Positions 12,437 to 15,130 of a stretch of 15,130 bases of DNA are shown in pieces. Each line of letters opens with the position of its first letter. Positions within the stretch are counted from its first letter, which is position 1. The notes under the pieces were generated by a model. It saw nothing but the letters and a program-made list of their open reading frames with translations. It was not told the DNA's origin and did not search any database. The DNA lies in NCBI GenBank assembly GCA_025966175.1, contig JAOPVN010000070.1, forward strand, positions 1-15,130, given 5' to 3'. The DNA comes from Modestobacter sp. Lineage in GTDB: Bacteria; Actinomycetota; Actinomycetes; Mycobacteriales; Geodermatophilaceae. Both the position numbers and the translations under genes were made by a program.

Positions 12437-14371
12437 TCGGGGCCGGTCACCAGTGCCGTGCGGGTGGAGGAGGAGGTCGTAGACCACCGAGCCGTCGACC
12501 GTCTCCTCCTCGAGCAGGTGCCTGGTCAGGCTGTCGAGCGCGGTCCGATGAAGGGTCAGCAGCTCGGTGGCGCGGGCCTCGGCGTCCCGGAGCAGCCGCC
12601 CGACCTCGTCGTCCACCTGTCGCTGGGTGGCTTCCGCGTACGGCCGGTCGAGCCCCGTCGTGTCCAGCTGGGTCGCCGCCGGGAGCGGGTAGGCGACAGG
12701 GCCGAGCTCGGTGGAGAAGCCGTACTCGCGGACCATGCGGACGGCGAGCTGCGTGGCGCCCGCCAGGTCGTCCGCGGCGCCGGTGGATGCCTCGCCGGAC
12801 ACGAGCAGCTCCGCCGCCCGCCCGGCCACCCGGATGGCCAGCGAGTCCAGGAGGTAGCTCTCCGAGTACAGCCGCCGGTCGTCCTCCGGCAGCTGATGTG
12901 TCGCGCCGAGCGCCATGCCGGCCGGCAGGATGGTGATCTTGGCGACCGGGTCCCCGGTCGGGGACAGGGCCGCGACCAGGGCGTGACCGCCCTCGTGCAC
13001 CGCGACGGTGGTCCGCTCCTGCGGCAGCAGGGCGTTGGAGTCCTCTCGCCGGCCGAGGATCAGCCGGTCGCGTGCCTCGTCGAAGTCGACCCGCCGCACG
13101 TCCACGCGATCGGCGCGGGCCGCGCGCAGGGCGGCCTCGTTCACCAGGTTGGCCAGGTCCGCACCACTGAACCCGGCCGTGCCCCGCGCCACGATGCCCA
13201 GGTCGACGTCGGCGGCCAGCTGCTTGCCCTGCACGTGCACGGCCAGGATCCGCTGCCGGTCGCGCAGATTGGGCAGGGGCACGGTGACCTGCCGGTCGAA
13301 CCGGCCCGGCCGCAGCAGCGCCTGGTCCAGCACCTCGGGGCGGTTGGTGGCGGCGATGACGACGATCGAGCCGTTGCCGGTGAAGCCGTCCATCTCGGAG
13401 AGCAGCTGGTTGAGCGTCTGCTCGCGTTCGTCGTTCGTGCCGCCGGCCCCGGTAACCGCCCGGCGGGCGCCGATGGCGTCGATCTCGTCGATGAACACGA
13501 TGGCCGGAGCGCTGCGGCGAGCCTCGGAGAACAGGTCGCGCACCCGGGAGGCACCCAGCCCGACGAAGACCTCGACGAAGCTGCTGCCCGTGACGGCGAA
13601 GAACGGCACACTCGCCTCACCGGCCACCGCCCGGGCCAGCAACGTCTTGCCGGTGCCGGGCGGGCCCACCAGTAACAGCCCCCGGGGACCCTGCGCGCCG
13701 GCGCGGCGGTACCGCTCGGGGTGCTGCAGGTAGTCGACGACCTCGCGCACCTCCTGCTTGGCGCCCTCGTAGCCGGCCACGTCCTCGAAGCGCGTCGTCG
13801 GCCGCTCCGCGTCGGTGACCCGCGCCTTGGTGCGCATCAGCCCACCCAGTCCCCCGCCGCCGCCGAGCGTCCGCTGAGCTCGCCTGCCCAGCCACCAGAA
13901 GGCACCGACCAGCAGGAGCGTCGGCAACAGCGCCAGCGCGACCTGGACGATCGTGTCGTTCTGCTGGTACGCGCTGACGTGCACCCCGGCGGCCTCCAGC
14001 CTGGTGGCCAGGTCGTCCGTGCTGAGGGCCCAGGGTGGCGCCTGGCTGGTGAACTCCCGGCCGCCGGTGAGCGTGCCGCTCAGCGCCCCGGTACCGCTCA
14101 CCGCGACGCTGGCCACGCCGTGATTCGACACGTCGGTGAGGAACGTGCTGTACGCCAGCGACGTCGCGCTGGACGAGCTCACCAGACCCGGTCCGAAGAA
14201 CAGGGCGGCGTAGACGACGACCGCCACCAGCGCCAGCCACGGCCGATTCCGGCGGGTCGGCGCGGGCGATGGCCGGGCCGGGTGCGGCTCGTCCTCGACC
14301 GAGGGGGCGGGGCGGCGCGCGGTGCCAACCGCGCCGTGCCGGACGGGCAGACGGGGCTGACGGGGGCGCAT
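12419..14371 (-). CDS. ftsH: FtsH-family ATP-dependent zinc metalloprotease
   Basis: Membrane-anchored AAA+ protease that unfolds and degrades membrane and short-lived cytosolic proteins. In the 650 residues a Pro/Arg-rich cytoplasmic tail (1-44) is followed by helix 1 (about 45-63), an external segment (64-140) and helix 2 (about 141-161). The AAA domain has Walker A GPPGTGKT (236-243), the pore loop FVEVFVGLGA (265-274), Walker B VFIDEID (292-298) and the second region of homology ending RPGRFDR (354-360). The peptidase site is HEGGH (459-463; usually HEAGH), with the third zinc ligand in GAADDL (Asp535). ATG 14371 is fixed by GGAGG six bases upstream; the open frame beyond it is implausible. 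It is shorter than mycobacterial FtsH, which I recall at about 760 residues. It lies outside the hpt/folE setting often seen for the housekeeping copy, so it may be an accessory paralogue dedicated to this cluster. Confidence 0.95.
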   Translation of the reverse strand: MRPRQPRLPVRHGAVGTARRPAPSVEDEPHPARPSPAPTRRNRPWLALVAVVVYAALFFGPGLVSSSSATSLAYSTFLTDVSNHGVASVAVSGTGALSGTLTGGREFTSQAPPWALSTDDLATRLEAAGVHVSAYQQNDTIVQVALALLPTLLLVGAFWWLGRRAQRTLGGGGGLGGLMRTKARVTDAERPTTRFEDVAGYEGAKQEVREVVDYLQHPERYRRAGAQGPRGLLLVGPPGTGKTLLARAVAGEASVPFFAVTGSSFVEVFVGLGASRVRDLFSEARRSAPAIVFIDEIDAIGARRAVTGAGGTNDEREQTLNQLLSEMDGFTGNGSIVVIAATNRPEVLDQALLRPGRFDRQVTVPLPNLRDRQRILAVHVQGKQLAADVDLGIVARGTAGFSGADLANLVNEAALRAARADRVDVRRVDFDEARDRLILGRREDSNALLPQERTTVAVHEGGHALVAALSPTGDPVAKITILPAGMALGATHQLPEDDRRLYSESYLLDSLAIRVAGRAAELLVSGEASTGAADDLAGATQLAVRMVREYGFSTELGPVAYPLPAATQLDTTGLDRPYAEATQRQVDDEVGRLLRDAEARATELLTLHRTALDSLTRHLLEEETVDGSVVYDLLLHPHGTGDRPRLVDGE

Positions 14372-14399
14372 GGGTTTCCTCCGCTGGGTGGTGGGCAAC

Positions 14400-14699
14400 C
14401 GCGGACGGGCGTGGGAGTGGGCATCGAGCCCGGCGTGGGCCCGTGCACCGTCAGCTTCGCCGCGCGGCGCCGGCCGGCCATCGCGGCCAGCGCCCGTCCC
14501 GGGGGTGAGCTGGCAGGAATGCGCATCCGCCCGCTGGCTGCAAGGTGGAAGCCGCGAGACGCCGAGGAGTCCTTCGTGCCGATGCCCGCGGCGAAGCCCA
14601 GCGTGACCAGGGCGACGGCCAGCGCGGCGACGGCGAGAGACATCGGGCAGCGCGGCCGCGGTCGTGCCGGGACGGGTGGCCCGCACGGACTCAGACATG
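14400..14699 (-). pseudogene. Frame-disrupted small membrane ORF in the gap upstream of FtsH
   Basis: The 319-nt gap 14690-14372 holds coding-like sequence that changes frame. ATG 14699, overlapping the stop of the upstream gene (ATGTCTGA), opens MSESVRATRPGTTAAALP with G/C-ending codons. After about 14645 that frame degenerates, and the neighbouring frame takes over with MSLAVAALAVALVTLGFAAG then IGTKDSS (from 14643). This is a hydrophobic helix in which 25 or so codons in a row end in G or C. Skipping one base would fuse the two into a short tail-plus-helix protein. The second frame stays open into FtsH (to 14179) but is clearly non-coding there. It is either a decayed gene, a sequencing slip, or two small overlapping ORFs. 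No family recognised. Confidence 0.35.
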
Positions 14700-15130
14700 T
14701 CCGGCGGTCTCGGCCGGAGGCCTCGGGGAGGAGTCCACTCCGACGTCGTGGGACGCGGCGATGGCCGCGGCCCCGCCCACGACCACGACAGGGACCCCGT
14801 TCGGTGCCGGGTCGACGGCTCCACGGGCGCTGCCCGGTGCGGTCGCACGGTGCAGTCCCAGGCGGTCGAGCAGGTTGCTGCCCCAGCCACCGATCATCCG
14901 GGCTCCCGCGACGAGGACGGCCTGCCGACGGCGGCGGCGGACCAGCAGATGTCCGGCGAGGCTCAGCGGCCCGACGCCCAGGAGATCGAGGACCGCGCCG
15001 GTCACCAGCCCGGAGAACCACCCGCTCACCGGCCGCCCGATGGGCCAGGTGCTGCCGGCGTCGATGATCGCGCCGGAGTCGTTCCGCCACGCCCACCACG
15101 GGGTCGTCCGGTCCACCACCACCACCACCA
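14691..15130 (-). CDS. Signal peptidase II (LspA)-like membrane protein, 5' truncated by window edge
   Basis: The C-terminal 145 or so residues of a minus-strand gene whose start lies beyond 15130. Hydrophobic segments surround TGAVLDLLGVGPLSLAG, and the stretch ARMIGGWGSNLLDRLGLH resembles the GGAxGNxxDR signature of lipoprotein signal peptidases. It is followed by GAVD, at the place of the first catalytic Asp (VVDF in LspA). Where LspA has the second catalytic Asp in NxAD, this protein reads VVVVGGAAAI, with no Asp, so peptidase activity is doubtful. The C-terminus is a short polar tail ending AGHV. It is upstream of FtsH on the same strand and of a lipoprotein gene further on. The family call rests on the one signature region and is moderate. 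Confidence 0.55.
   Translation of the reverse strand, partial: VVVVVDRTTPWWAWRNDSGAIIDAGSTWPIGRPVSGWFSGLVTGAVLDLLGVGPLSLAGHLLVRRRRRQAVLVAGARMIGGWGSNLLDRLGLHRATAPGSARGAVDPAPNGVPVVVVGGAAAIAASHDVGVDSSPRPPAETAGHV
15113..15130. repeat. CCA trinucleotide run at the window edge
   Basis: Six perfect CCA units end the window and may continue beyond it. On the minus strand they are read as consecutive GTG (Val) codons of the LspA-like protein, which begins VVVVDRTTPWW in what is visible. Such a run could vary in length by slippage without breaking the frame. Confidence 0.7.

Noticed and set aside
10808..13675. Long plus-strand open frame opposite PrsW, the lipoprotein and FtsH
   Set aside because: Translation is low-complexity Gly/Arg/Asp/Gln; the opposite strand carries unmistakable FtsH, lipobox and PrsW motifs.
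14372..14890. N-terminal extension of FtsH from ATG 14890 or ATG 14699
   Set aside because: It would overlap the LspA-like gene or add an implausible His/Arg/Pro-rich segment; GGAGG before ATG 14371 gives a normal FtsH with two helices.

Overview
The window is very G+C-rich (by eye roughly 70-75%) with G/C at almost every third codon position. It encodes protein types typical of Actinobacteria: DesK/LiaS-type histidine kinases with GAF arrays, an LpqE-like lipoprotein and a PrsW protease. The style suggests a soil or rock actinobacterium, possibly Geodermatophilaceae, but that placement is an inference and nothing here fixes the genus. I see no tRNA, rRNA, CRISPR array, transposase or integrase.

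Left two thirds (1-10555): three paralogous soluble GAF-GAF(-GAF) histidine kinases. HK1 (+, ~96-1789) has two GAF domains. HK2 (-, 8071-5879) and HK3 (+, ~8291-10555) have three each and are divergent. All three are preceded by the same 37-bp promoter-like element, with a TTGATY box, 17 bp, then CACGCT, placed about 46-59 bp before the start. HK1 and HK2 also share an identical 31-nt leader. Only HK2 has an intact 5' end: HK1 has lost one base just after its start region, and HK3 has ACG where its paralogues have ATG. No response regulator is encoded here, so the kinases are orphans within this window.

Between the inverted paralogues HK1 and HK2 lie two minus-strand transport genes. One is a P1B-type heavy-metal (probably copper) ATPase with an unusual CPD membrane motif (3951-1870). 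The other is an MFS efflux transporter (5689-4388).

Right third (10523-15130, all minus strand): in transcription order, a signal-peptidase-II-like membrane protein truncated by the window edge, a frame-disrupted small ORF region, an FtsH-type AAA+ zinc protease (14371-12419), a secreted lipoprotein (12321-11743), a PrsW-family intramembrane protease translationally coupled to it by a GTGA overlap (11746-10766), and a possible small one-helix membrane ORF (10666-10523). This looks like an envelope-proteolysis cluster. Together with metal efflux and a bank of GAF kinases it suggests an envelope/metal/redox stress locus. That functional link is inference from neighbourhood only.
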